Of a stretch of 27,421 nucleotides of DNA, positions 7,548 through 15,939 are shown piece by piece. Source of the DNA: CAZXEJ01 sp964639895 (GTDB lineage Bacteria > Desulfobacterota_D > UBA1144 > Nemesobacterales > JADFKM01); assembly GCA_964639895.1 (NCBI GenBank), contig CAZXEJ010000031.1, forward strand, positions 1-27,421, in the 5' to 3' direction. Positions within the stretch are counted from its first letter, which is position 1; the number at the start of each line of letters is the position of its first letter. A program made the position numbers and the translations under genes. The notes under the pieces are model-generated. The model saw nothing but the letters and a program-made list of their open reading frames with translations. It was not told the DNA's origin and ran no database searches.

Positions 7548-8588
7548 GAGAGGAGCCGTAAAATCGCGTCTTCTCGTGTCGAGGGACCCGGAATACACCC
7601 CCGAGCTGCGGCGTCTCAATACCGGGGGGGGACACAACCCAGCCCACCCCGAAACCGTGCTGTCCCGAGGCGGACGCGCCGAGCCCAAAGGTGCCGACCG
7701 ACCTGCACCGCAACGGGAAGAGGACGGCCGCCCCTGACGCACAAGAGCTGTGACAGAGCACGCCCGCCCGAGGAGCCCACCCTCACAAGGATTATTGCCT
7801 CTCCCCATCCCGTGCGACGGTCGAGCGTCCCACGGGGCGCAGCACGCCGCCGTCGTGACGTGCAGGGCCGCCGTGCCGTCTGGGGTAACCGCACTCACAC
7901 CGACCCCCCCAGGCAAAGCAGACGTCACCCCGCCGAGGCCCCCCTTCCGGCCCCCGCTCTCATAATCGGTGACGACCCGCTCGCACCATCACACCGGAGA
8001 ACGAGGGCACGCACCGCAACACCCCGCTCTCGACGAAGAGGTCTGGTTCCGCACCAGAGGGCGGATCCTCAACCTCCCACCCGGCTCCCCCCAAAAGCGG
8101 CTTGGAGCACGCCTCTGCCCGCCTGCAACCACCGAGAGGCCCAAGGCGACGGCGAGAACCGCGGGCGCGTCAACCGTCCGGGGCGCGAGAAACGGCAACC
8201 GAGTGCTCCCAGGGAAATCGGGGAAGTGAGGGGATGGGGTGGCGGGAGCCAGGGGCGAGGGTCTCTCGGGGATTACCGACCGCAGCGTGTGATCGCCCGC
8301 ACCGTCACAGGGGCGGCGCGATCCGACACCCCTGAGGACGCCGACTCACCGTGCGTCCCCCCTCACAACCGGGCCTCCCCCATCCACGGGAACGTGCAGT
8401 CACAATGCTGGGTAATACAGGTGGACGTGCCGGCGCCGGATGTGCCGAGTGTGGAGCGACGGTGAGCGTCCTTACGGGGGAGGATGGTAACCGCCCCTCC
8501 CGCTGAAGTGCGGGCGGCGTTCAGCAAAACCGTATCCAGGCGCGCGCTTGCGCCCGGACCATCGTCCTCCCCGCGGCGGCGCCGGGGA
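7548..8588. other. Long spacer with no recognisable gene
   Basis: About 1.04 kb between the DoxX gene and the lytic transglycosylase, whose 3' ends face each other. The plus strand is C-rich, with more A than T. A 5-bp hairpin at about 8500-8515 (CCCGC/GCGGG) and a 6-bp stem (GGGAGG/CCTCCC at about 8477-8499) lie just beyond the transglycosylase stop and might end its transcript, but neither has a T tract. An ATG with GGGGGAGG before it at 8484 opens a frame that runs antisense into the transglycosylase and is not credible as a gene. Nothing else was recognised. Confidence 0.6.
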
Positions 8589-9302
8589 TCAACCCGTGCG
8601 CGCCATGCGTTCCAGCTCCCTCTTTATGCGGAGCACCTTCTCTACGTAGCGGGGAGGGTTGCGTTCGATGTCCAACCGATGGACTATCGGCCTGTTGGGT
8701 CCGAAGTTGTATGCCGCCAGCGTACGCTCGATGCTCTTGAACCTGCCGTTCAGCTCGCCTAGGTAGTGTATGCCGAGCTTGAGGTTGGTCTCGGGGTCGT
8801 ACAGCGAGGAGACCCCCCTGTAGTCGACACCCAGCTTACGAGCGATGAAGCGCGCCGTGGATGGCTTGACCTGCATCAGCCCGACGGCCCCCTTGCGCGA
8901 GACGGCCTGCTTCGAGAAGCTGCTTTCGACCTCTATGACGGCCAGGATGAGGAATGGATCGAGCCCCTCGTGCTTGCTGCACTCCTCGACAATGAACGAT
9001 GCAAGCCTGAGAGCCTCATCGGGCGTCAGGTCGTCGGCCTGCCTCATGATGACGTCGGCCACAGCCTCGACGTAGCGCTCACGCATGGGCTCGGTGACGA
9101 GGTTCCGGTAGACGAACATCGTCGGCGACGCCACTGCGACCGGGGGAGAGCCGACGGAGTCCAGAAGCTCGACCACGGAGCTCCCTCCACCGCGGGAGAC
9201 ACCTTGCCTCAGAACCCCCGCAGCCGTCGCCACCACGACGGCGGCCAAGGCGAGCGTAACGACCATCTTCAGGCGGCGTATCTCTCTATCGATCCGTTCC
9301 AT
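8589..9302 (-). CDS. Membrane-anchored lytic transglycosylase (SLT domain)
   Basis: 237 residues. One membrane helix near residues 12-32 anchors it in the inner membrane, and the remainder should lie in the periplasm. A spacer runs to about residue 110, followed by the Slt70-type domain: AVIEVESSFSKQAVSRKGAVGLMQV, with catalytic Glu126 before the Ser, then YDPETNLKLGIHYLGEL and the AYNFGPN motif. Enzymes of this family cleave peptidoglycan between MurNAc and GlcNAc to give 1,6-anhydroMurNAc. The usual role is wall turnover, or opening the wall for envelope machines such as pili. It has its own promoter and a leader of about 144 nt with a hairpin just before the start codon, where GGGGTGA serves as the ribosome binding site. 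Confidence 0.9.
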   Translation of the reverse strand: MERIDREIRRLKMVVTLALAAVVVATAAGVLRQGVSRGGGSSVVELLDSVGSPPVAVASPTMFVYRNLVTEPMRERYVEAVADVIMRQADDLTPDEALRLASFIVEECSKHEGLDPFLILAVIEVESSFSKQAVSRKGAVGLMQVKPSTARFIARKLGVDYRGVSSLYDPETNLKLGIHYLGELNGRFKSIERTLAAYNFGPNRPIVHRLDIERNPPRYVEKVLRIKRELERMARTG

Positions 9303-9314
9303 CGCCGTTCACCC

Positions 9315-9332
9315 CATGGAAACGAATCCATG
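9315..9332 (-). promoter_or_regulatory. Hairpin just upstream of the lytic transglycosylase start
   Basis: CATGGA and TCCATG form a perfect 6-bp stem with a 6-nt loop. In the mRNA it ends next to the GGGGTGA ribosome binding site, about 12 nt before the start codon, and could affect translation. This is inference from pairing alone. Confidence 0.35.
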
Positions 9333-9452
9333 AAACGTCGATTCGAAGACACGACCCACTGGACGGAGCAGCGGCTGGACCCCCGCATCGTACAGGGAAA
9401 GAGACACCGACGGCGTCTCCCCGGCGGGTGACACCGGGCCGCCGTACTGAAG

Positions 9453-9481
9453 ATGATATCTCCACCGGAAGGGTTTTTCAA
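9453..9481 (-). promoter_or_regulatory. Sigma-70-like promoter for the lytic transglycosylase
   Basis: On the minus strand, TTGAAA (9481-9476), a 17-bp spacer and TATCAT (9458-9453). It begins directly after the stop codon of the upstream phasin-like gene, so the two genes are probably transcribed independently. The predicted start is near 9446. Confidence 0.6.
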
Positions 9482-9482
9482 A

Positions 9483-9737
9483 TCATTCATCTTCGGCCGA
9501 GATGCCCTTGAGGTAGCCTACCGCATCCCTCCAGCGCTCCTCGTCCCTGCGAGGAGAGCGCTCCCACAGACCCATGGCACCACCGCCCAGCAAGGCCCTG
9601 TTGCCTTCGACGAGTCCTTCCACCACGGTGCGATAGGCGTCGAGCGTCCTGTGGTTGGTCTCGAGCAGGCGACTTACGAAGTCGAGTTGAGCCTTGTAGA
9701 TGTCTTTTACCGTCTTAGCTGCCAGTTCCGTATACAT
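9483..9737 (-). CDS. Small phasin-like protein
   Basis: 84 residues, mostly amphipathic helix: MYTELAAKTVKDIYKAQLDF, then a segment resembling the helical core of phasin-family proteins (KAQLDFVSRLLETNHRTLDAYR). Phasins coat polyhydroxyalkanoate granules; other members of the superfamily have no known granule role. No polyhydroxyalkanoate synthase or depolymerase is in the window, so function is uncertain. The start is firmly placed by AGGAGG 9 nt before the ATG. A near-consensus promoter upstream suggests good expression. There is no signal peptide or membrane segment, so it should be cytoplasmic. The C-terminus is charged and Trp-containing (GLWERSPRRDEERWRDAV). The family call rests on helix character and a loose motif match only. 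Confidence 0.6.
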   Translation of the reverse strand: MYTELAAKTVKDIYKAQLDFVSRLLETNHRTLDAYRTVVEGLVEGNRALLGGGAMGLWERSPRRDEERWRDAVGYLKGISAEDE

Positions 9738-9838
9738 GTGCTTGTTCCTCCTGTGCGTTGTCCGCCCCTCTCTCGCCCCGTCCCTCACGAGGGGCGCTCG
9801 GGCCCGCACTCCACTGCAAGCGCGCTCCTCTACCTAAT

Positions 9839-9866
9839 ATGTTATGTACGGCGAGCGCCTTGTCAA
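9839..9866 (-). promoter_or_regulatory. Sigma-70-like promoter for the phasin-like gene
   Basis: On the minus strand, a perfect TTGACA (9866-9861), a 16-bp spacer and TAACAT (9844-9839). The predicted start near 9832 gives a leader of about 95 nt. A 10-bp perfect palindrome (CGCAATTGCG, 9878-9887) lies 11 bp upstream of the -35 box and could bind a regulator, and A/T-rich sequence continues to about 9935. Confidence 0.65.
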
Positions 9867-10012
9867 GCATTTTTCTTCGCAATTGCGTTGTATGCAAGAT
9901 GGGGGAAGTAGCAATTAATTACGGGTTATAAATAGGTTATGATGTGGATGCGGCGCGGGACACAGAACTTGGACGCCATTGCAAAACAAAGGCGCCGCCC
10001 GTCACAGAGCCC

Positions 10013-12166
10013 TCAATCGGCCGCCCGAAGCCCGGGGAACGAGGCTGCAATGCGCTTGGGTCCCACACTTCGGAAGAACACCGTGACCTTGGCCTCGCGG
10101 CCGCGGCCTTCGACGCGCTTTACGTAGCCGGTGCCGAACACCTCGTGCTCGACGCGCATGCCCGGCACGTAGACGGCGGCCCCTTCGGAGACCGCCCCGT
10201 CCTGCGGTCGCACACGCCCTCCCGGCGGGGAAGGGCGGTCGTGGGGGCGGCCTTCCACCCTGATCAACCGCTCCGGTATCTCGCCTATAAAGCGCGACGG
10301 CAAGGCCGCCTTCTCCTTGCCCCACAGCATGCGCCTTGCGGCGGAGGTGAGCACCACCTTGTCCTCGGCCCTGGTGAGCGCCACGTAGAACAGCCTCCTC
10401 TCCTCTTCGAGCTCGGCCGGGGCGTTGCGCGAGCGCGCGTGGGGGAAGAGCCCCTCCTCCAAGCCCACCACGAACACGACGGGGAACTCGAGCCCCTTTG
10501 CCGCATGCACCGTCATGAGCCGCACGCCGGGCGAGCCGTCGGCGAGCGCATCGGCGTCGCTCACCAGCGAGACCGCATCGAGGAACCCTGCGACCGTGGG
10601 CTCGGGATCGGTCTTCTCGTAGCCGTAGGCCACGTTTATGAGCTCGTCGATGTTGGATCGTCGCTCCTCATCTCCCTCCACATGGGCGAAGTAGCCCACC
10701 TCGTCGAGCACGGCCCGCAGGAACTCCCCCGGCGCGGCTCCGGATGCCAGCTCACCCAGTCTCAGCAACTTATCCCTCAACTCGACGGCCGAGGCCAGCG
10801 CCCTGCCTTTGAGCACCTGCTGTGCAGTCTCACGCTCCATGGCGTCTATGAGCGCCACCCCCCGGCTGCGGGCCAGCGAGCGCAGCCTCTCGAGCGAGAT
10901 CTTCCCTATCCCTCGGGGCGGCGTGTTGACGATGCGTGCGAGACTGACGTCGTCCCTCGGGTTGAGCGCCACCTTCACGTAGGCAAGCGCGTCCTTTATC
11001 TCGGCCCGCGAGTAGAAGGCGGCGGCACCGACCACCGTATAGGGCACGGCCCGAGCCATGAACTCCTCCTCGAACAGCCTGGACTGGCTGTTGGTGCGGA
11101 AGAAGACGGCCACGTCGCCCCACCGGCGGCCGCCGCTCTCCACCTCGCGGCGCACGGCCTCGGCCACCCAGCGGGCCTCGTCCCGTCCGTCGAATGCCTC
11201 GTACCACACGATGGGCTCGCCGGCCCCGCGCTCCGTCCAAAGCCTCTTCTCTCCCAGGGGGCGGTTGCGGCGGATGAGCTCGTTGGCAGCCTCGATGATG
11301 GTGGCGCTCGATCGGTAGTTGCGCTCCAGCTTGATGAGCTTGGCATCGGGATGGTCCTTCAGGAAGGAGGCCATGTTGCCTACGTCGGCGCCCCTCCAGC
11401 CGTAGATAGACTGGCTGTCGTCGCCCACGGCGAAGAGGTTTCCCCAGGCGGAGGCGAGCAGCCTCAACAGCCGGTACTGCAGGGCGTTGGTGTCCTGGAA
11501 CTCGTCGACGTGTATGTAGCGGAACCGCGACGCGTAGCTACGAAGCAGGTCGTCGTTACGCTCGAGCAGCCTCACCGCCTCCAGGATGAGGTCGCCGAAG
11601 TCGAGTGCGTTGGCCCTCCGGAGCGCCTCCTGGTAGAGCCCGTATACGGCCGCCGCCCGCTCCTTCCACACCTCGCCGCGGGCCTCCTCGGCCGCCTCGG
11701 CCGGGCCCACCCCTCGCGACTTCGCCCGCTCGATGTAGGACTTGACAGAGCGGGGCTCGAACACCTTGTCGCTGAGGTTCATCTCCTCGAGGCATCCCCT
11801 CACGGCCCTCAATTGATCGGCCTCGTCGTAGATGACAAATCCGCGCTCGACGCCCTCCACACGCTCGACCTCCCGCCGCAGCACGCGCAGACAAATGGAA
11901 TGGAACGTCCCCATCCACATCCCATCGAGACGCCCACCGGCCATGGCTTCCACCCTGTGGCGCATCTCTCGCGCGGCCTTGTTGGTAAAGGTCACGGCCA
12001 GCACGTGCCAGGGCTCGACACCGAGATCGCCCACCAGATAGGCCACCCTGCGCGCAAGTATGCGCGTCTTGCCGCTGCCGGCCCCGGCCAGCACCAGCAC
12101 CGCCCCCTCGGTCTGCCTGACCGCTTCGACCTGTTGCGGATTGAGTCCCTCGAACACGTCACCCAT
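10013..12166 (-). CDS. pcrA: ATP-dependent DNA helicase PcrA/UvrD
   Basis: 717 residues, the usual length for this superfamily 1A 3'-to-5' helicase. Motifs in order: Q motif LNPQQVEAV, Walker A GAGSGKT, Walker B DEFQDTN, motif III VGDDSQSIYGWRGAD, motif IV LERNYRS, motif V TVHAAKGLEFPVVFV, motif VI FYVALTRAEDK. The last 50 residues (RVEHEVFGTGYVKRV onward) match the C-terminal Tudor-like fold that in PcrA and UvrD binds RNA polymerase. It works in nucleotide excision repair, removal of RecA filaments and replication-transcription conflicts. The start is the ATG directly before the Q motif. The open frame continues 147 codons upstream, but that part is Pro/Arg-rich noise. A weak TTGCAG-N16-TACTCT (12276-12249, minus) might be its promoter. 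Confidence 0.96.
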   Translation of the reverse strand: MGDVFEGLNPQQVEAVRQTEGAVLVLAGAGSGKTRILARRVAYLVGDLGVEPWHVLAVTFTNKAAREMRHRVEAMAGGRLDGMWMGTFHSICLRVLRREVERVEGVERGFVIYDEADQLRAVRGCLEEMNLSDKVFEPRSVKSYIERAKSRGVGPAEAAEEARGEVWKERAAAVYGLYQEALRRANALDFGDLILEAVRLLERNDDLLRSYASRFRYIHVDEFQDTNALQYRLLRLLASAWGNLFAVGDDSQSIYGWRGADVGNMASFLKDHPDAKLIKLERNYRSSATIIEAANELIRRNRPLGEKRLWTERGAGEPIVWYEAFDGRDEARWVAEAVRREVESGGRRWGDVAVFFRTNSQSRLFEEEFMARAVPYTVVGAAAFYSRAEIKDALAYVKVALNPRDDVSLARIVNTPPRGIGKISLERLRSLARSRGVALIDAMERETAQQVLKGRALASAVELRDKLLRLGELASGAAPGEFLRAVLDEVGYFAHVEGDEERRSNIDELINVAYGYEKTDPEPTVAGFLDAVSLVSDADALADGSPGVRLMTVHAAKGLEFPVVFVVGLEEGLFPHARSRNAPAELEEERRLFYVALTRAEDKVVLTSAARRMLWGKEKAALPSRFIGEIPERLIRVEGRPHDRPSPPGGRVRPQDGAVSEGAAVYVPGMRVEHEVFGTGYVKRVEGRGREAKVTVFFRSVGPKRIAASFPGLRAAD

Positions 12167-12390
12167 AGCAAACGGCCCCTCTCCCCCGCCCCCCCACGCG
12201 CACGGCACGCGCGCGAAGCCGTGGGACGGCGTATACGGATACGGAAATAGAGTACATAAACGGCGGTGGGCTGCAACACGATAGGCCGCCCGGGGGGAAG
12301 ATGGTGGCGGGGGAGCGGTCCTAGGTGGGGAGAAGGGGAATCGGCGTCCGCCCGCGGGCGGAGGAGGTGACGGCCCGCAACGTGAGGTGC

Positions 12391-12405
12391 GCTTCTCTGG
12401 GGCGT
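12391..12405 (+). repeat. 15-bp direct repeat, copy 1
   Basis: GCTTCTCTGGGGCGT occurs here and again at 12797-12811, both inside the same spacer. Flanking bases do not match. It may be chance in GC-rich sequence. Confidence 0.5.
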
Positions 12406-12796
12406 CCACGCGGGAGGAGGGGGGGCCGCAGCGAGAGGGCAGCGCCCGGGGGCCGCTCGCTGAGAGGAACCGCAACCAGCGTGGGGTGTGGGGTTTTCTC
12501 CCCAACAACCTCAAGCCCGGCCGGGAAAGTGCGCAGCGCCGATACCAAGGCGAGACTTCGGCGGAAGCAAGGGAGAAGCGTGCTTCCCCAACCGGCTGCG
12601 ATCGCATGGCGCTCTGCCGGCGCGAGGGTGCGTGAGGCCGTGGCGGCGTCGAAACGAGCGGGGCAGAGAACGAGGGAGGCCCATCGGAACGCCGCCCGCC
12701 ATGATGGAGGAAGCAACGAGAGAGGGAAAGGGGACGCAGCCCTTACTCCCTTGCTCTCCGACTCCGGCGGGAGACGCCCTGCGGATGTCGACAGGA

Positions 12797-12811
12797 GCTT
12801 CTCTGGGGCGT
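12797..12811 (+). repeat. 15-bp direct repeat, copy 2
   Basis: Second exact copy of GCTTCTCTGGGGCGT, 406 bp from the first. No element or gene was found between the two copies. Confidence 0.5.
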
Positions 12812-12945
12812 GGGCACGAACCCGACCCCACACGGGCAGAGAGCCGTTCGGGGAAACGCGGCCTCGGCGAGGACCTTCTCTCCGCCCGCTCCCCCCAGGA
12901 TGCGGGATGGCCTGTCGGAGAGCGGGGCCGGCCGTATAGGCGGGC

Positions 12946-14265
12946 CTACTCACCCACCTTGGGCCCCCGCTCGTAGTCTTCCACCCAGACCCTGTATTTC
13001 AGGCCGAGTATGCGCCTTTTCGATGGGAACACGACGAAGAACGGCACCGACTCGCCGGGCTTGATACCGTAGTTCAGTCCGGCCAGCTTTTCTCGGTTGG
13101 TGAAGTCTATGTCACCGTTCCTCCTCTCAAGCCGGCGCTCTATCTCAGGGAGCGAGAGGCTTCTGAGCTCCTGCTGCGTAAAGGTGTTGCCCGCGTAGAC
13201 GACCTTCGAGTACAGCTTCTCGTCGCCGCTCCTGAACTCCCCTCCCACGCGTACGTAGTTCACTATGTAAGGGGACCTGTTCGTGACCGTACCCGATACC
13301 ACGTATATGTGGCCGTTGCGCGTGGTAAGCCACAGTCCTGCGTCCCTGGAAACGACTACGGAATCGTCTTTCCCGGAAAAGAGCCCCACGGGCAACAGCG
13401 AGGCCAGCCGCTCGACGATCCCCTCGCCGCCGCCTACGTCTACGGAGCCCCTGGAGAGGAAAACCACCGCTCCGGCGGCCACCACGCCCGCCATCAACAG
13501 GGCGACCACCAACATAACGACTAGGCCGGGTCCTCCGCCCCTCCGCCTACCCGCTCCGGCCCTGGGATAAGGAGCGTACCGTACACCGTAGGGCGTACTA
13601 CCCGTGGGCACCCCACCTGCGGCTCCCCCCGCACGAGCAAACGGTCCCCCGTGACGGGTGAATGCACCGGAACCCGCCCCTCCCGAGGGAGCGGAACGCG
13701 CGTAGCCGTCGGCGACCTCGTCCACGCCATCGAACTCACGGCCCCCGGGCTCGTCGTAACCGGGCTCCTCTTCCCCGCCCACCGTCCTCTCGCCGAACGA
13801 TACCGTCCTCACGTTGTCCCCCGGGTCGGCGCCGACCTGGTCGTCGTCACCCACCTCGAGGTGCTCCCAGTCGAACCCACCTTCTTCATCGGGGGACTCC
13901 TCCTCCATCGGTTCCTCGACGTCCTCGCGCCTGGCCGGCATGCCGGCGGTCCTGGCAGGAGGCTTCGCACGGCGTATGGTCTCCTTGTCGGTGACGTCCC
14001 TCCAACGCGTGCCCCCGGTGCGCCGAGCCTCGCCGCCGGGGGCGTCGGCCTCCCATATGGTGGTGGAGCCGTCGTCACCGTCTTCGACCCCCAGATCGGG
14101 AAAGACGGCGTCCGAGGTGATGACCTCCACGGCCGGAGAGTCACCGGGTCGGTAGACGCGAAACATGTGGCCACAGTTGGAACACCGCACTTTCGAGCCG
14201 CGAGGCTTTATCCGGCGCTCGTCTATGCTGTATTCGGCCTCGCACTCTTCACATCTTATGATCAT
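12946..14265 (-). CDS. Zinc-ribbon (MJ0042-type) membrane protein with DUF3426-like domain
   Basis: 439 residues. The N-terminus is an MJ0042-type zinc ribbon with Cys5, Cys8, Cys28 and Cys31 (CEEC...CSNC). Then comes an acidic and Gly-rich disordered region to about residue 240, one membrane helix at about 247-270, and a C-terminal domain (about 305-435) with the beta-rich DUF3426 pattern (SGTVTNRSPYIVNYVRVGGE ... PFFVVF). This architecture is common in deltaproteobacteria and relatives. The zinc ribbon should face the cytoplasm and the C-terminal domain the periplasm. Biochemical function is unknown. No clear ribosome binding site was seen (GGTGGG about 10 nt upstream at best). It has its own candidate promoter, so it may not belong to the operon upstream. 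Confidence 0.85.
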   Translation of the reverse strand: MIIRCEECEAEYSIDERRIKPRGSKVRCSNCGHMFRVYRPGDSPAVEVITSDAVFPDLGVEDGDDGSTTIWEADAPGGEARRTGGTRWRDVTDKETIRRAKPPARTAGMPARREDVEEPMEEESPDEEGGFDWEHLEVGDDDQVGADPGDNVRTVSFGERTVGGEEEPGYDEPGGREFDGVDEVADGYARSAPSGGAGSGAFTRHGGPFARAGGAAGGVPTGSTPYGVRYAPYPRAGAGRRRGGGPGLVVMLVVALLMAGVVAAGAVVFLSRGSVDVGGGEGIVERLASLLPVGLFSGKDDSVVVSRDAGLWLTTRNGHIYVVSGTVTNRSPYIVNYVRVGGEFRSGDEKLYSKVVYAGNTFTQQELRSLSLPEIERRLERRNGDIDFTNREKLAGLNYGIKPGESVPFFVVFPSKRRILGLKYRVWVEDYERGPKVGE

Positions 14266-14334
14266 CTATCGCGACCCACCAGCCAGCGCTCTAGCATATC
14301 CGGACGGACCCGCAGGTACACACACGCATCCAAC

Positions 14335-14363
14335 CTAGTAAGTTAATGAGGAAACGGTGTCAA
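14335..14363 (-). promoter_or_regulatory. Possible sigma-70 promoter for the zinc-ribbon protein
   Basis: On the minus strand, a perfect TTGACA (14363-14358), a 17-bp spacer and TACTAG (14340-14335). The -35 box and spacing are ideal, but the -10 box is weak. It lies between the acyl-CoA synthetase stop and the zinc-ribbon gene. Confidence 0.45.
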
Positions 14364-14409
14364 GTCAAGACGACGCCCGGCCCGCCTGCAAGGGGGCGAG
14401 GCGGCGAAC

Positions 14410-15897
14410 CTACTTGAGCGATTCCCGCAGCTTCTTGCCCGTGGGGCTCCTGGGCAGCGCCGGCGTGAACTCCACGCGGCGGGGCACCTTGTAGGGTGCG
14501 AGGACATCTCTTACGTATTCGATCAGCTCAGCCGCCCCTACGTGCTCGAACCCCTCTTCCCTCACCACCACGGCCTTTACGTACTCGCGCCCCTGCGGGT
14601 CGCGCGCCCCCACGACGGCGGCCTCGCGGACGGCCTCGTGCCGCTCGAGCACCTCTTCCACCTCCAGGGGGTCGACCTTGTAACCGGCCACGTTGATGAA
14701 AGACCTCTTCCTACCTTCTATATATATGTAGCCTTCGCCGTCGATGTGGCCCACGTCGCCCGTCCAGTACCAGCCGCCGCGGAACGACTTCGCGCTCTCG
14801 CCCGCGGCGGCCCCGGAGTAACCGCGCGCCATGAAGGGGCTGCGCACGACTATCTCGCCCCGCCCGCCGCGCTCCCGCGGGGAGCCTGCCTCGTCGACCA
14901 CCTTCACCTCCACGCCCGCAACGGGCGTTCCCACGGAATCCCAGCGCGCATCGATGTCGGGGGCGAGGTTCACGGCTATGACCCCCGTCTCGGTGGAGCC
15001 GTAGAGCTGGCGCGGCGCCACGCCGAAGGCGTCGCGGAAAGCGCAGTAGACCTCGCGGCGCAGGGGCTCGCCGGCAGAGAGCACCATGGTGAGAGAGTGA
15101 GTGGGGGCGGCCGAGCGGACCGAGCGGGCGAGCAGCTCGAGCATGTAGGGGACGGAGGGAAACACGGTAACGTGCCGGGTGGAGAGCGCTTCGAGCACGC
15201 CCCGGCGGCTGAACCGGCCCAGCAGGTGGAGGGCGCAGCGGCACCAGACGGCGCCCATCATGTTGCCCAGGGCGTAGGTGTGGGTGAGGGGGACGGCGAA
15301 CAGCACCCCGTCCTCGGCACTCCAGCCCACGGTGGCCCCGTAGTTCTCGGCCAGGGCCGTCAGGTTGGCGTGGGTGCGGGCCACGCGCTTGGGCCTTCCG
15401 GTGGAACCGGTCGAATAGAGGTAGAGCGCCTCGACGTCACGGGCGCGTGGGGGGCGGGGGGGGACGGCCGGCCCGCTTCCAGCCGAAGCGACCGCGTCCT
15501 CGGCACGTTCCAAGGCGACGAGGCGAGGCGGCCCGGACGGGCGTGCGAGCGCGTCTTCGAGCCCGGTCGCGCGGTCGGGCGCAGTGACGATGATGCGCAC
15601 CCCGGAATCGGCCACGACGTAGGCCATCTCATCGGGGCCGAGCGATGGGTCGAGTGGGACAACCACCCCACCTGCAGCAGCAACGCCGAAGAACGCCGCC
15701 ACGTACTCGATCGAATTGGGGAACAGAACCCCCACGGCCTCGCCCGGCTCCGCGCCCGCCACGCGAAGGAGCGCCGCAACCCCCCGGGCGCACTCGAGCA
15801 GGCCCCCGTAGTCCATTGTCCGCTCCCCCTCGACGAGGGCGAGCTTGGCGGGATGGGTTCGTGCGGCGGACTCGATGAGATCGTATATAGTCTCCAT
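14410..15897 (-). CDS. Acyl-CoA synthetase (AMP-forming), ANL superfamily
   Basis: 495 residues. It activates a carboxylic acid to an acyl-adenylate and then usually to a CoA thioester. Motifs: the ATP-binding loop YSTGSTGRPKRVARTH (161-176), YGSTETG (299-305), the GEIVVRSPFMARGY block, YWTGDVGHID with IEGRKRSFINVAGYKVDP (hinge and A8), and the C-terminal PRSPTGKK with catalytic Lys488. The usual Gly after PK is Arg (PKRV). The substrate is not evident; medium or long-chain fatty acids or aryl acids are possible. The chosen ATG is 42 bp after the argC stop. An in-frame GTG at 15918 would add seven residues and is also plausible. The gene follows argC closely on the same strand, so co-transcription is likely although the pathways differ. 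Confidence 0.88.
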   Translation of the reverse strand: METIYDLIESAARTHPAKLALVEGERTMDYGGLLECARGVAALLRVAGAEPGEAVGVLFPNSIEYVAAFFGVAAAGGVVVPLDPSLGPDEMAYVVADSGVRIIVTAPDRATGLEDALARPSGPPRLVALERAEDAVASAGSGPAVPPRPPRARDVEALYLYSTGSTGRPKRVARTHANLTALAENYGATVGWSAEDGVLFAVPLTHTYALGNMMGAVWCRCALHLLGRFSRRGVLEALSTRHVTVFPSVPYMLELLARSVRSAAPTHSLTMVLSAGEPLRREVYCAFRDAFGVAPRQLYGSTETGVIAVNLAPDIDARWDSVGTPVAGVEVKVVDEAGSPRERGGRGEIVVRSPFMARGYSGAAAGESAKSFRGGWYWTGDVGHIDGEGYIYIEGRKRSFINVAGYKVDPLEVEEVLERHEAVREAAVVGARDPQGREYVKAVVVREEGFEHVGAAELIEYVRDVLAPYKVPRRVEFTPALPRSPTGKKLRESLK

Positions 15898-15939
15898 TTG
15901 CCTGCACGTGCGGTCCACTCTCCCCCCCGCTGCTCCGGC

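Larger units (their letters stand above)
12167..12945. other. Spacer with no recognisable gene
   Basis: 779 bp between the zinc-ribbon protein gene and pcrA, both on the minus strand. The plus strand is purine-rich; bases 12661-12720 are 24 G, 17 A, 16 C and 3 T. It contains a perfect 16-bp palindrome, TCCGCCCGCGGGCGGA (12347-12362). Overlapping open frames of about 200 codons on both strands (around 12321-12953) are Arg/Pro/Ser-rich with no motif and are rejected as genes. Confidence 0.6.

Noticed and set aside
8484..8762. 92-codon frame with a good-looking ribosome binding site
   Set aside because: Most of it lies antisense to the lytic transglycosylase, and the purine-rich stretch is better explained as part of a hairpin after that gene.
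9944..12250. 768-codon open frame on the plus strand
   Set aside because: It is antisense to the complete pcrA helicase, is His/Arg/Gly-rich, and has no family motif.
12541..12600. Resemblance to the GGAAGCA motif of signal recognition particle RNA
   Set aside because: Only GGAAGCA matches; the surrounding conserved bases and the long stem are absent.
12321..12953. 210-codon open frame (and a similar one on the other strand) in the third spacer
   Set aside because: Low complexity, overlaps the end of the real zinc-ribbon gene, and equally long frames exist on both strands.
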